Positions 41,645 to 53,768 of a DNA stretch of 64,000 nucleotides are shown here, piece after piece. Source of the DNA: Casuarius casuarius (lineage: Eukaryota > Chordata > Aves > Casuariiformes > Casuariidae); the NCBI GenBank assembly GCA_003342895.1, contig PTFA01000091.1, positions 2,704,429 through 2,768,428 on the forward strand, given 5' to 3'. The notes beneath the pieces are model-generated. The model was not told the DNA's origin and made no database searches. It saw nothing but the letters and a program-made list of their open reading frames with translations. The translations under genes were made by a program, and so were the position numbers. Positions within the stretch are counted from its first letter, which is position 1. Every line of letters begins with the position of its first letter.

Positions 41645-44600
41645 TGTGGTGGGGGATAAGATTACAGATCACTAGAGATTTATCCTGCTGCTCTAACTGT
41701 GACACTATATTGGACTTGACAGAAGTAAAAGCAATTAAATAGGATCAGCCACAATTAAACAGGATCAAAACAGTTTCCCTCCCCTTTAAGCAAGCAAATT
41801 AAGGGCAAATTTTTGGATGTGCCCATTTATCAGCTGTTTCTATGGTAACACTTGTTTTTCCTAATACTGTCTCGTTTGTATCATGGTAACACCCTGTAAT
41901 CCTGGTCCCATTGTCCTAAGTTCAATGAAAACGTGTATAAAAGAGAGTCCTTTCCTCTAATGCCTTTACTGTCTGCTTGCAGACCTTCCCACTGGTTTAC
42001 TTAAGTGGTACAAATTCAAAATGGTCACTTTTGCTTTGGTTGCAGTGCCTTATCCCAGCATAGGCTAATATCCTCCTTGCTGGCTTAAACCGAACCGAAT
42101 CTGCAAAATGCTGTTCCAAAGCTGGTCGGTCATTTCTTGGTCTTTGGAAATATGGGTCCTCCTGCTTTACCCCATCCAGCTCCTAACTCAAAGCAGCAAC
42201 GGCTGCCACTGAGAACAACCTGCTCTGAAAATCTCTGTCTGAGGCACACAGAGATACCTGGGCATGTCCTAATGACACATCTTATTAATGCTTAACGGTG
42301 TTGAATCTACTACATATTTCCTGAAGATTAACTGAGGATCAAAGAACATGTACTTCCTGTTAGCATCTCTTGGTGAAATTAATATCACAACAAAGATTAC
42401 GTGGATCCTTTCAAATGACAATTAATTATATTCCGAGGCCGGAAATAGCTGTGTGCTATTTCTACTGCGTGCTGCCTTTGATCTGCTCTAGTGAACGTAT
42501 AAAAGTTTGTGGAGTCTCCGTTGAGCAACTTGCATCTCCAAACTTTTTCTCACGGAGGGGCTGAACATCCCTTAGCAAAGTCAAAAGTTTTGCAGCTTGC
42601 AGCCTAGGACTCCTTGCACGGGTAGAGCTTTGCAGAATCAGGCCCTTCATGGCCTCTGCTCCTTGCTTAATTTGCTGTTATTTGTTTAGCTCCTGTGCAG
42701 CAGAGGTTTCCTTAGCAACCGCTGTATCCTTTTACAAGTCATTGTTAATGACACACATTGACGTCGCTGTGTACGAGGATGCTAAAAAGGATGGCACCCA
42801 ATAAAAAATAACCTTTGTGATTACCCAGTTTCCTTAAGTAAACACCACTATTATCCATCAGGAACTTGCTAGAGGGACTTCTCTTCTGAACAACAATGTA
42901 TGTTGCCTTTAGCATTACCAATGGGAGCCTGTTTAAAGCTTTCAAAGGTCAATAGGAAAATCTCTTGTCCTTTTCTCTTTGTGCCTAATGCCAACACTTA
43001 CTGGCATATGTCTGGCCAGGAGGGAGGCAATTGCTCTCTAGACTGTCTTGCTTCTAAAGACCGAGATCCAATTTCCTGCACTTTGTTGTTACGTGATGTG
43101 AGGTGGCGGCGAGCTGGGCCCAGTTCTCAGCTTTCCTTCCAGACTTCCTGCTCGACACTCCACGAAACAGTTGGGTTCGGACTCACGAAAAAGCTAGGTG
43201 GGTCTGGATAGAAAACGGGGGCCTAACGCCAAGAATTTGAGCCTCAAAGATCCTCCTGAACCTTTTAGTGGCATATGTTTAACCAAAAACCTGCATGCCT
43301 AGTCTCCATCTTAGTACAGGCACCTTGGCTGCTCCTTGCTACGAAGCAAGCAAAAATCATGGTCTTTTCTTCTGCAGACTCTCTGCATTGCAGAAGCTGC
43401 AGAGAAGAGATCAGGTGTAGAACACGGCTCCCCAGCACAGTGAGCATCGTACTGGCTGTATTCCCCCTCCAATTCTATATAACATCTGGTACTGAAGACA
43501 GAATGGGGCATTATTAATTAATTTTATTACTGAGTTCATCAGTGTTTCTCCAGAAATATTGGCCAGAGGCAAAGGAAAAGGTGGCTCCAAGCATTGGTCC
43601 AACATGGTATTAATAGGAACTTGTGCGTGTATCTGATTTGTGTTTGAGAAGTGGGTAGAGTTGTCCATGTTGAGCTTTCTACTGCCAGTACTAGACTCTT
43701 ATTGGTACTGGAGTGAGCTAGTTTAAAGCTAGCCTGTGTATCTGTTTTATTCATCTGGAATGTAGACATACCCTTAACTGGAATTTGGAGGTTTTCCCAT
43801 GGAAAATTGTTGACTTTGCATCAAAAACTGATTATTTTTAAGTTTGTGATTATTATTTTTTACAAAAAGTTGACACTTTTTGTTTGCAGATAAAACTGGA
43901 TTTGCTGTTTTCTTGTGAAAATATGAAAAAATTCAGGCAAACATGCTTTCCGTGAATGTTTTCAATTTAGTTTAAAAACTCAAGTTTCTGTAAGAAAAGG
44001 AGAAAAGAAAGTTCCAAAAGAATTTTCTACCAGTCCGTAAGCCCGGACTTCTCTTGTTTAGCACACATGGGTGGGGTACAACTGTCAGATCTGAAATCAG
44101 ACCCAGCTTGGGATACCAGGCCATGCCTCTCCCTCCAATTTGCCCCCTACATTTGGGGGTGCATGGATCCAGGGTTTGATTTAGGCTTATCTCAGTAAAA
44201 ATTTCACCCACAGGCTGATTACATGCAATATCCTCTTTCTGTTCCCTCCAAATTCAACAGAATTTTGGATTCGGTGGGAAACAGGTTTGGTTGTAAGCAG
44301 CAATAAATTCTTTATAAGCTGCATACTAACAACAGGCTTGGATGCGTAAGGAAGGTAACTGAGAAACAGTCTCTAAGTTATCATCTGAGCTGCGACTCTC
44401 ACCAGCATCCCTTGTGATTAATGACTGGAATCCTGTTGCAAACCAACACCATTTGTCTGCATTTCAAGCTCTTGAATATCAAACGATGCTAAAACTGGCG
44501 GAGCAGAGTGACTGTAACCTCAAAATGAGCACAGCGTTCTTGAACAAAACTTGTTATTGCAATTGGTTTTATCTTGGGCTGCAATTATTTTAAAATGAAT

Positions 44601-45019
44601 GGTAACCACTAATACCATAACTACCAATATTCCTTTTTAATTCCTAACTGCTCAGTATATACTTTTAGCATTTTCAATTATTTTTCAACAGTGACCAAAA
44701 GATTCATGAAGAATCAAAATAGATTTTATTGGCTTGGGAAAAATTGTATGGGCCAAATCTTCAGCCAGGATCCATCATGAGAAGCCAACTGGCCTCCTCT
44801 GAGTTACACTAGCCATGGAGCTGGCTCCTGGTCTTTAGAAGGGAAGGCCATCCACGGGTATCCTGAGATATACAAGGAGCTTCTCAGTGGCTAAGATAGA
44901 AGATCAGTTGATCAACTGTTGAACTGCAGGTGAAGATTCCTTTCAAATACCGAAAACGAAAAATCTGTAATGAACCCATTATTTGCTTTTCCTTTTTTTT
45001 TTTTTGCTTGCCCCCACAG
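41645..45019. other. Intergenic sequence, no gene seen
   Basis: Non-coding. Includes two ctatggtaacac/catggtaacac motifs at about 41,840-41,893, resembling half of an RFX X-box. No exon or RNA gene recognised. Confidence 0.5.
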
Positions 45020-45119
45020 AAAATAGACCTAAGTTCTACTTGCAGTTTTGCTTCGTGACGTTGGATATGGCCTTTCACTGCTCTCTGACTTCGTTTCCCA
45101 TGTATAAAGTGGGGATATT
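45020..45119 (+). repeat. MIR-like fragment directly preceding a CR1 end
   Basis: The order agacctaagttctacttgca, gtgacgttggatatggcc, ctgacttcgtttccc and ataaagtggggatat parallels the MIR core and 3' end in sense orientation. Confidence 0.6.
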
Positions 45120-45480
45120 CATAGAACCAGAGTCAGGCGGGACCTCTAGGTCACCCATCCACTACCCTCTCCCAAGGCCAGCGTAGTTTTGCCCTTGTCA
45201 TTTCTAAAAGCAGTTTGTTAGGCCTGTTCTTAAAGACTGCTTGGGCTGGAAAGTGCTGCTGGTAAGCAACGAATTTTTTGTAAACTTACGTGAAGTTTAA
45301 GCTCTTTTTGTAAAGTTTGTTTCCTTATCACTAGAAAGTGTTTCTTAATGTCTAACCTGACTCATTCTTGCTGCAGCTTAAGCCTGCCCCTTCTTACCTT
45401 GTGTGCCGTGACCCTGGAGAGCAAAGAGCTACAGCAGCACTCTGCCTAAAGACATTAAACGCAGTACTGAGCAATTTGAA
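45117..45480 (-). repeat. CR1 LINE 3' fragment (antisense on plus strand)
   Basis: The plus strand begins attcatagaaccagagtcag and gggacctctaggtcaccc, then has cttaaagactgc, a degraded aagtg centre, ctagaaagtgtttcttaatg and tctaacctgactc. This is the complement order of sauropsid CR1 3' ends, so the element's sense is the minus strand. It is 5'-truncated, as is usual for CR1, and considerably diverged. Confidence 0.75.
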
Positions 45481-48289
45481 ATCTACCGATAGGAACAGGT
45501 ATCTGAGAGTCAGGTATTATCATTACTGTATTTTGTTTTCAAAAAGTCAGCTTTCTACACAAACATCTGAAGGATACACAAACAAACATGCCCAGTCTAA
45601 GGGACTTGAGTACACAGCTCCCAGAACTGGAAAACAGAACCCATTTAGCCTCAAAGCAGGATGTGATTAGAGACTGATGGCATCTCTATGACCAGAAACT
45701 TAATTGAACCTTTAGTTTTCACTATGGAGCAAAGCTGCCCATGATGATGAATTCTGATTTCTTCTACCTTACAGCGTAAGTGCAATTTTTGAGCAAGCCG
45801 GTTTAGTGCCTTATTATTAACCTTTGGCAGGAAATACGCCATCAGGGCTTATGAACCCTGACTGTGGAGAATTTCTGTCCTAATTATGAGGCAGCAGTTT
45901 TTGAAAGCATAAATGATTGTGTACTGTGGGAAGCAACAGAGAAGCAGGTCCTTTTGGAGATAGATTCCTACCAAAATACAAGATGCTTGGGATCAGTCCT
46001 GTAAGCTGTCTTGCTGAATTCTCCCTACTGTTACTTTCTCATTGAAAACTAGAGTTAAATGCATATTGCAAAACTTAAAATAGTATGACTTAGTCTTTCA
46101 GGATACTTTCTTCCTCCAAAATCTATTTAACGTAATTTGAGATGAAAAAAGCAAGCATAATTGTTCCTACTGAAAACTGCAAATAGCCATGATTAAGTTT
46201 GAAGTGACTGGTACAAATCATGTGAGTAATTGCTCAGTATAATATGAAAGAGGACTACAGGGTCAAGCTCTAGATCGCTAGATAAGATCACTCTTACCCA
46301 TGGATTTAAAAGCAAACAATTTTCATTGTCTCCAAGTTGTAAGGAAATCAAAAAGTAGGATGCTGTTTCAGTCCAAATAAATAAATAGACACATAAATGT
46401 TGATAGTAACCAAGATAAACAGCTGAATATCCAGTGAAAATCATGCTCAGGGCCTTCTAGTTCTGTATTTCAACAGGCATAAACCATCAGTGACTATACT
46501 CTGTGCAATATATACAGTGGTAAGAGTGTGTGCCCAGCTGTAATCTGCCCAGGCAGCCTCGCCCCTCTCTCTCGCTAAGGGGGAGTTTATGAGAAGTTTC
46601 TTTGGATTATTAGAGAAGGCATTTAAAAGGATATATAAAAAGGCTATTAGAAAAGTCACTGTTTAGTTGTAATAATAAACACAACTTTAGGAAAGGGGGA
46701 GTAGTCCTAAAAGTGTTTAGCCAAAATAATGATTGACAATGTGTGTGTGTATGGGGGGGGGGAAGTAGGGTAAACATCCATTAAAATATTTGTTATTTGG
46801 AGAGATGTTAGCTGGAACAGTTTCAGATGGAGATATTTGAAAAAGTGAGATTCCTTCTAGGCAGGATGTTTATAACAGCTTTGGGCCCGCTGGTCGTATC
46901 CATTGCCCGTCCCTCCATCTGCGTACACCAGTGCTTTGTCATCTGTCCCCTCACTGCGTCATCTTCTCGGTCCCTTGCTGCACCATCCCCTTATTGCTTT
47001 TCCTCTCCTCCTTCTAATTCAATCTTTACCTAAGTGCACACAGCGAGTGGGTCCCGCAGCTCCCAGCTGGTGCTACTTGGTGGCACGTCCAACAGACCAG
47101 GCTTTGCAGCCCTGTGCCCACCAGGAATGCCGCTGTACCTTGCAGCCTCTCCTCCTCCTCCTCCCTCCTCCTCCTTTTTCTGGCTCTTCCATGACCACAA
47201 TTGTCTTTGATCTCTCTCCATCCCCCCCAGTATTTTTTACCCTCTCCAGCTTTCTACCCTGCTCTTCTCATATTTGCCGCTCCGCTTGTTCGCTGCCCAC
47301 CTCGGCATCCGCGCCATGCTCTGCACTCTCCTTCACCTCGGCCCTTGCCCCCTCTGCCTCCTGTTTCATGACTGGATATGAAAACACTGGCGCATGGTAT
47401 CCAAAACAGATCAATAAGAGGAGACAGAAATCCCACTCAAATATACTAACCCGAATGGACTTCCCAGCTGACTGCTGAGAAAGTGCATCTGACGTGTTGA
47501 CTCAGCCGCCACCCCCGCGCTGCTCTTTCCTGGGGGCCTGGGAGCCGGGCCGGGGCCAGCTGGGGGACGGGGGGGGACGCTGGCCACCAGCCATGCCAGC
47601 AACTTGTTCAAATTAAAGTCTCATGCATTTACTTGGGTTATTCTGCTCCTGGCTCCCAGGGGGAGGGGGAGGACGCACACAAAAAGGCAGCGCTGCTTTG
47701 CTGTGCTAGCCCGCACTTTCTGAATTTTTCTTTTCTTTGCCCCTTTAAACTCTTGCTGCAAAGAAAGGCTTCGCGCCGTCACTCAGGACCTGGCAGGGCT
47801 CCAGAACGGGGAGACAGGATGGGAAGACAGCATTGGAAAGGAAGAAAAGGGCTCTGATTCAGCAGAGCAGGTCTGTGACTCAAAGGGCTCCTGCTCCCTG
47901 AAAGGGCAAGCTTTTACCCTGTTATCATCAGCACAAATGAGGCGAGCGAAGGAAATCGCTGGCGTGACAAAGATGGGAACGCAAAGCAAGAGAAGAGCAA
48001 AGGCAGCAGAGAAACCTCACTGCACCACCGCTAGTCAAACTCCTTGACTCCCTGCTTTGGAGATCCGTGAGCTCGGAAGTGCAGAATATGAACCCTCCCC
48101 TGTAGTCCCAACTTTCTCCCAGCCTGGCAGGGCCCTCGGCTCTTCTCACGGATATATTTGAATGCTCGACCCTTGATAGCTGGCACTGTGGGACAAGGGG
48201 ACCAACCTGGAACGTTTGCTGAACCACTTGATGCAATGGGGTAAGGGTGTTTTGCCACTAAGAAATGGGGCAAAGGCCCAGATCTCCTC
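45481..48289. other. Intergenic sequence with pyrimidine-rich and G-rich tracts, no gene seen
   Basis: Holds a TG/G tract (46,740-46,763), a long pyrimidine-rich stretch with a CTC repeat (about 47,145-47,180) and a G-rich tract (about 47,530-47,577). The 191-codon plus-strand frame at 46,903-47,478 follows the pyrimidine bias (Ser/Pro/Leu-rich) and is not supported as a gene. Confidence 0.5.
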
Positions 48290-48480
48290 TTACACGAGTT
48301 ATAGCTATTGTGAACCCAGTGGAGACCACGCAGGCTCCATCACCAAAGGTCTTTAAGAATGGACTGGACTGAGAGCTGTCAGGAATGACACTGAGTTAGT
48401 TCTGCTTCAGGACAAGGGAAGGTATTATGTAACCTTTTGCAGTCCCTCCTAGTCCTGATTTTCTACGATTTCGCTATGCT
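48290..48480 (+). repeat. CR1 LINE 3' fragment, sense orientation
   Basis: Ordered matches to the CR1 3' end: ggtctttaagaatggactgg, agctgtcaggaatgac, agttctgcttcaggac, cagtccctcctagtcctga and terminal tctacgatttcgctatg, a decayed form of the family's short terminal repeats. Confidence 0.7.
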
Positions 48481-51400
48481 GTAGCATACTTCTTCAACCC
48501 TCTGCTAAGGTCCTTGTGATGCAAGAACAAAAATCTGAGCATGTTAACGTGTGATTAACACAAGCTGCAAGGCTGAAGAGGCATTGAAGAGGGAGATGCT
48601 GAACAATGCACTGGTTGATTAATGCTGTGATGAACTGGGGAGATGGAAGACAATTTTTCTTGCTCAGGCCAACTCTCATTCAGTACAAGAATCTGTAAGC
48701 ATGCTTCAGTCCTCAGCAGCAGAGAAACAGTGCTCAGAGCAGCACAGGAATTGAAGAAATCATCCATAGTCATTTTAGTGGCAGGACTAAATGTTTTGGC
48801 TGTCTTCAGCAGACATGCATAGAGGCCGGCACAGATCTTTAGAGCCTAATCTACAAGCGTTAATCTCCACCTTAGTTCTGCCTGTCTGGTACAAAAGGCA
48901 ACAGGTTCACAGACTTGTTTTGGCACTGTCTACATCAGTCTACATGAAGTGTATGGCTAGTAAGCGCTAGCTAAAGTTGGTGAAAACAGTGTCATAGAAA
49001 GTTCCTCTATCAGGTTGAGTTTTAGCCTAAACATTCTTGCAAAAAGCGAATGCAAAGAACATAGCGTAAAACTACCAAGTGCTCCATGCAAGGCAGTTCT
49101 CAACCAGGCTACTACTAAGTTCAGCAAGCTGATGTACCTGCAGCACCTTGCTCTGAAGAAAAGCTGTCACAGCTCCTTGAGATACACTAGAAAACATGGT
49201 CTCACAATATCTTNCAAAAAAACAAGAAGGGCTTTATCTCTTGTAAATTTGTATCTTGAAATTGGTCTTTACTCTCTTAGCAATGCCTAACATTTTTGTA
49301 TTTCATTTACTTTTATTTAAATGAGTTTTTAACATATTTTAAGGATGTGTATTATCCTTATCCTAAATGTCTGTAATTAGTTTGCGGAAAAATGCTTGAG
49401 ATTTCTCATCACTTATGCATATAATTACTGGTCTTAGAGAAAACAGAGTTTAGTTCCTTTGTAAGACAGTAACATGCAAAAGAGGAAAAAAATACAGGAA
49501 GGCAGAAGTCATTTGGAATTAATTAAAGTCTGGCACAATGCAAGATATTCCATAAAATTAACCTGGGAACTGAAAGCAGCAACTACTGATCTGCAATGTT
49601 ACTGAACCTGAAAATCTAGTTTGCTTAACGAACCACTGTAAAATTCCACCGTCTTCATCATCAGACGTTATTTACATGGAAAAAAGGATATTCCGGTGGT
49701 TAGATCATCAAGGCCCACGTCAGGAGTTCTGTGTTTTGTCACTTCCAGTTACTTCTCCCCTTTTATCCCCACCATCCCTCTACAATAAACAAAGGCAACT
49801 GCAATATTTGTTTGAACTTCTCTGTGAAACCTGAAATGCCTTTTTGCAATGCAATAGCTAACTTGCCTTCACCCAGTTAAGAGTATTTGTCCTTCCACAT
49901 AATGTGCTACACCTCAGCCTGTCACCATGCTGGATTTAACCCAAACTGTAGTATGACATGTATTTTAAGCTGACCAATAGGATCCATTAGAAGCATTCAG
50001 AGAGAAATGTCCAGTGACTAAGAAACGGCACTTGGCTAAAGAAGCAAAAGGTAACCGTGCTCCTAATGCAGGCATTTCACTTCTGTGCCTAAATTTAGTT
50101 ACTAACATGGAACTTGGGAACATTAGTAAAAGGACTCTTTTGAGGAGGCTGGCTGGATGTTGGACATAGGAATAGATGTTAAACTAGTTCGGTACCTAGC
50201 ACCCACAAGGAGTAAGGATCTTGGATTTCTTTCCATATCTTGTCCTTAGGGCTTTTTGTGCATTTTATGTTTGTAGAGTACTTGCTGAACATCCTACTGA
50301 TGCTTTCCATATTTTATTTCAACTTGCTGGAATAAATATTACTGTGAGCTAGATCAGTGAGCTGTTTGTTTCAGTGAATCACAGCAAGTTTTATATCACA
50401 GACACTTCTCACTTTCCTGGGCTTTTCTGACCTTCTGAGCAGCTTTCCACTGAAAGGAACAAAAGAGGGGAAGAGGGTGAGCAAAAATGTTCCTTAATGT
50501 CCTCTCATTATCTGTTTGAAGAGCAGTTGGCCATCAGCAGAAGGATTAATATCAGGACTTCCAATATTTCACAATTCAGCAAGGCTTGCGTGTGTCCTAA
50601 TGCCTTACCATAAGAAGGTGGTATTAAAACCAGTCTCCATATAGAGATGAACTGAAACAACCAAATTCAGCCAACCTAACTTCACCTAATGTGACCATTT
50701 TCTTCGAGGCTTTCATTCTGAATCTTAAGAGTTTTACTCTGCCGAAGTCAGTTTGCCACCTCTGCTGGGGATCTGTAAAAAGGCCCACACTGAGGTCCAA
50801 CTGAACCTAAAAACATGCTGTAAGCATTCTGGTCCTCTATTCATTTATGAGAGTCAGTTAACTATATATTAAAATATCTAGTCAAGATTCAGATACAAAC
50901 ATTTTAGTGTGTGTCTGCCCTGTGATGTTCTGCTGCAGTACTGGGCCCTGTTGGCATCACTACAATAAAATTAAATAATTAGTAAAGCCTGCAATAATGG
51001 AAAAGCGTCATTCAAAACAGCCTCTAAACAAGACAGTGGTTGAACAGTTTAGACTCTCTGGTTGTCTAATATATACCACAGAATCTGGTGACTAGAGCCA
51101 GATTTATTAGACTTCGACTGACAGTCCTTAAGTGAATGTGGTTAAAAAGCAAGAGAGCATTGTAATGATCACTGCAGGCTTCAGGAAGATGACCTATGAA
51201 TCATGTTGTAGGAAGTCCACACTGGTTCTGTAATAAAAATGTACATTGAAGTAGTTAAACAGAAGGTTGGTTGTCCACGCTGGTTAGGTTCCAAGGGTTT
51301 CATAATGAATTCAAGTCTGAGGTTCCCCTGTTACATGTTAACATGAATGATAGCTTTGATGGATAACTACGGAGCGAGGAAGTGAAGCAGGTCGAATGCC

Positions 51401-51704
51401 TGGTGGCTGAATGCTGTTCATGGAACGGTTTGCAACGGCCTGTGTAGACAGCAGTCAGAACGTGTGGTTAGAGTCCTGTGGTCTTTTTTCAGGCAACGTT
51501 CAACAATGAAGTTGCCATTAATAATATTTGGGCTTCTTTTTCCAACAGACCGATAAAACCTGACTACTTCTACATCCCTCCCATTCTGCCCCCACTCAAA
51601 TTGTGTTGCTCTCCAAGCCCATAACCTGAGTTGCCCAAAAACCCATTTGAGACTCCAAACCTCCACGTTACAGAAGTATATGCACCCATTTCCTCTGATC
51701 ATCT
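48481..51704. other. Intergenic sequence, no gene seen
   Basis: AT-rich non-coding DNA without recognised exons, RNA genes or repeats. Confidence 0.5.
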
Positions 51705-51975
51705 TTTTTAAAGCACCGGCTTAGGAATTGGGGGATCTGGGTTGTCACCCTAGCTCTACACAAATTTTGGCAAACCACTTCCTCATCCTCTGTCTGTTTT
51801 TCTATTTGTGGAAAGGAACTAATAATTCTTCCTCTGTCAAACTGTTTCCCTGGCCTATTTAGGCTCCTTGGAGAAGAGTCAGTCTCTCGCAAATTGTTTA
51901 TGCAGTGCCTAGCACGAGGGAGCCAAGATCTTGACTGGGACCTATAGAGTCTACCATAAATATATACAACAAGCT
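51705..51975 (+). repeat. MIR/CORE-SINE-like element with sauropsid-type tail
   Basis: The order aaagcaccggcttaggaatt, gggggatctgggttgtcacc, tagctctacaca and tcctctgtctg follows the MIR core. The tail has tatgcagtgcctagcacgag, cttgactgggacctata and ctaccataaatata, resembling the tail common in reptile and bird MIR-like SINEs. It is the most complete copy in the window. Confidence 0.75.
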
Positions 51976-53700
51976 TACTCCAACCATATGACACATCTGC
52001 TCTCTAAAGGGTTAGCCTTCGATTCCGCAGCGCAAGTTTTGTTCTGGTAACCACAAACATGAACAAATGTACGCAAACAAACTTGTTATTTCCAATGAAA
52101 TTTGACATCCTCAAACATCCTACGGCCATCATATGCATTTTATTGAAAGACAGATGCTATTTGTTCAGGTTTTTTTCCTCAGCTCTGAGAAAAAGGCATA
52201 TTGACTTAATCTACAGGTTACNAAAAAAAATGCTCCCATCGGTTCATAAGTTTACAGAAAAGAAAGGAAAGAAAAAGTGAGCTTTCATCTGACAAATACT
52301 TGAGCTACATGGCAGCTACAGTATATGAAAATGCAGACGACAGGCAAATATATTTATAGGAACAAATATATGTCTAGTTGAAAGCAGTGCACTTGTTTAG
52401 GTTCGACTGTGAAGATAGAGATATGCACCTACATGTATAGAAATAAAGAAAAAGATATATAAAACATATAGATAGGCATATGCTTGGTTACCTCAATGTG
52501 TTAAGGTTATATACCTGTGAGTATTTTTACATGAAATTTTCTGCTCCCCTCCAGCCTTAAAGGTATATACAGTTAGATATATGGTAGGAAGCGATCATTT
52601 CTTTGCTTGGGAGGGGGCGTTAAAGATAAGAGGACATATTTCCTTACGTGTTCCTCATGCCACNTGAGTGGCCAACAATGACAGTCAACAACATGTCCAA
52701 GTTGTTATTTGAGATATTTTCTAAACCACAAAATAAGTGGATTACTAACCAAAAAATCACAACTCCTGCCAAAGCACATTTATAAAAGAACACAAAATGA
52801 AAAAAATGAAATAGATTTAACCCATGGAAAAAAAAAGAAAAAAAAAAAGAATGCAATAAGTGGAGAGAGAAGGAGAGAGAGGCTAATCTGGTGGGTAAAC
52901 CGAGGTGTTAGGAAGAATAACTTTTCTCTCCTGCTCTGCCAGAGAAATCACAAACCAAGTCAATGAAACTCTCCAGTGCTTCCTTTTTGCCATCTCTGAT
53001 ATAGGGACAGAACTTTGCATCCTCGAAGTGCTGGTTTAAGGCTTAATTCACCTGAAACAAATTGAGCCTCAGAATCTAGATAGTAAACTCTTTGACTGCA
53101 CCTAGCAAAACAAGGATGTAGATGTATTCTTGGCTCAATTAGCAAGATTAAGAAAAAAGGGGGTAATGGTGTTATTCCAAGTCACATACTAGTTTTAATA
53201 TTAAATAACTACTTGCTGGATTCTCAGCTGGTCCAAGTGGACGCTCTACTGTTGCTGTCAGTAAAGCTGCGCTGGTTTGCACCAAAGGCAGTCCTTTCCT
53301 TTATGAGCAGTTGCATTGATCTTAATGCTAATTTTCGGTTTAATAGCTAATCAGTGTGAGTGAATCAGAGTACAGCTGGTTGTATTGTAACAGCTATCAG
53401 GAAATGTTTTCTATCCAGGTTATGGTTCATTGCCTATGCTTTAAACAATTTTAATTACCTTGGCCTTCCAATGTTTCTCCATCTTAATTCCTTACACAGT
53501 TCAAGTTACTTTAACCATGAAATATAAAATATGGTCATATGTGTTATTCAATAAAATTCTTAACTGAATGTTTCATGCCATGTGCCCCTCCATCAACTGG
53601 GTTTGGCTGGGCTCAGTTAGAACTGCTAATTTGGACTAACTCCAACGGGATTGTACTGATGTTCAACACAACGTGAATCTAGCCCTAGACTTCCATGACT
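51976..53700. other. AT-rich intergenic sequence, no gene seen
   Basis: Very AT-rich with many tata/atat runs (52,320-52,600) and an A-rich purine tract (52,827-52,848). No exon or RNA gene recognised. Confidence 0.5.
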
Positions 53701-53704
53701 TCCA

Positions 53705-53768
53705 TGCTGTGATGCAGATTTGATGATCTAAAAGGCCATTTCTCGTCTCTGACATCTATGATCCTCTG
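53705..53768 (+). repeat. Short CR1-like 3' terminus
   Basis: The order gatttgatgatctaaaaggc, atttctcgtctctgacatc and tatgatcctctgaca parallels the last ~60 bp of sauropsid CR1 elements. Too short for subfamily assignment. Confidence 0.55.

Noticed and set aside
41590..41700. Calling the 41.57-kb hairpin a microRNA gene
   Set aside because: Structure alone is insufficient, and the arms contain MIR-like motifs, so it is listed as a repeat or hairpin candidate.
41840..41893. RFX X-box sites
   Set aside because: Only the right half (atggtaac) matches; the left half-site is degenerate in both copies.
46903..47478. 191-codon plus-strand open frame
   Set aside because: Translation is Ser/Pro/Leu-rich because of a long pyrimidine-rich tract; no start context, splice pattern or domain supports it.
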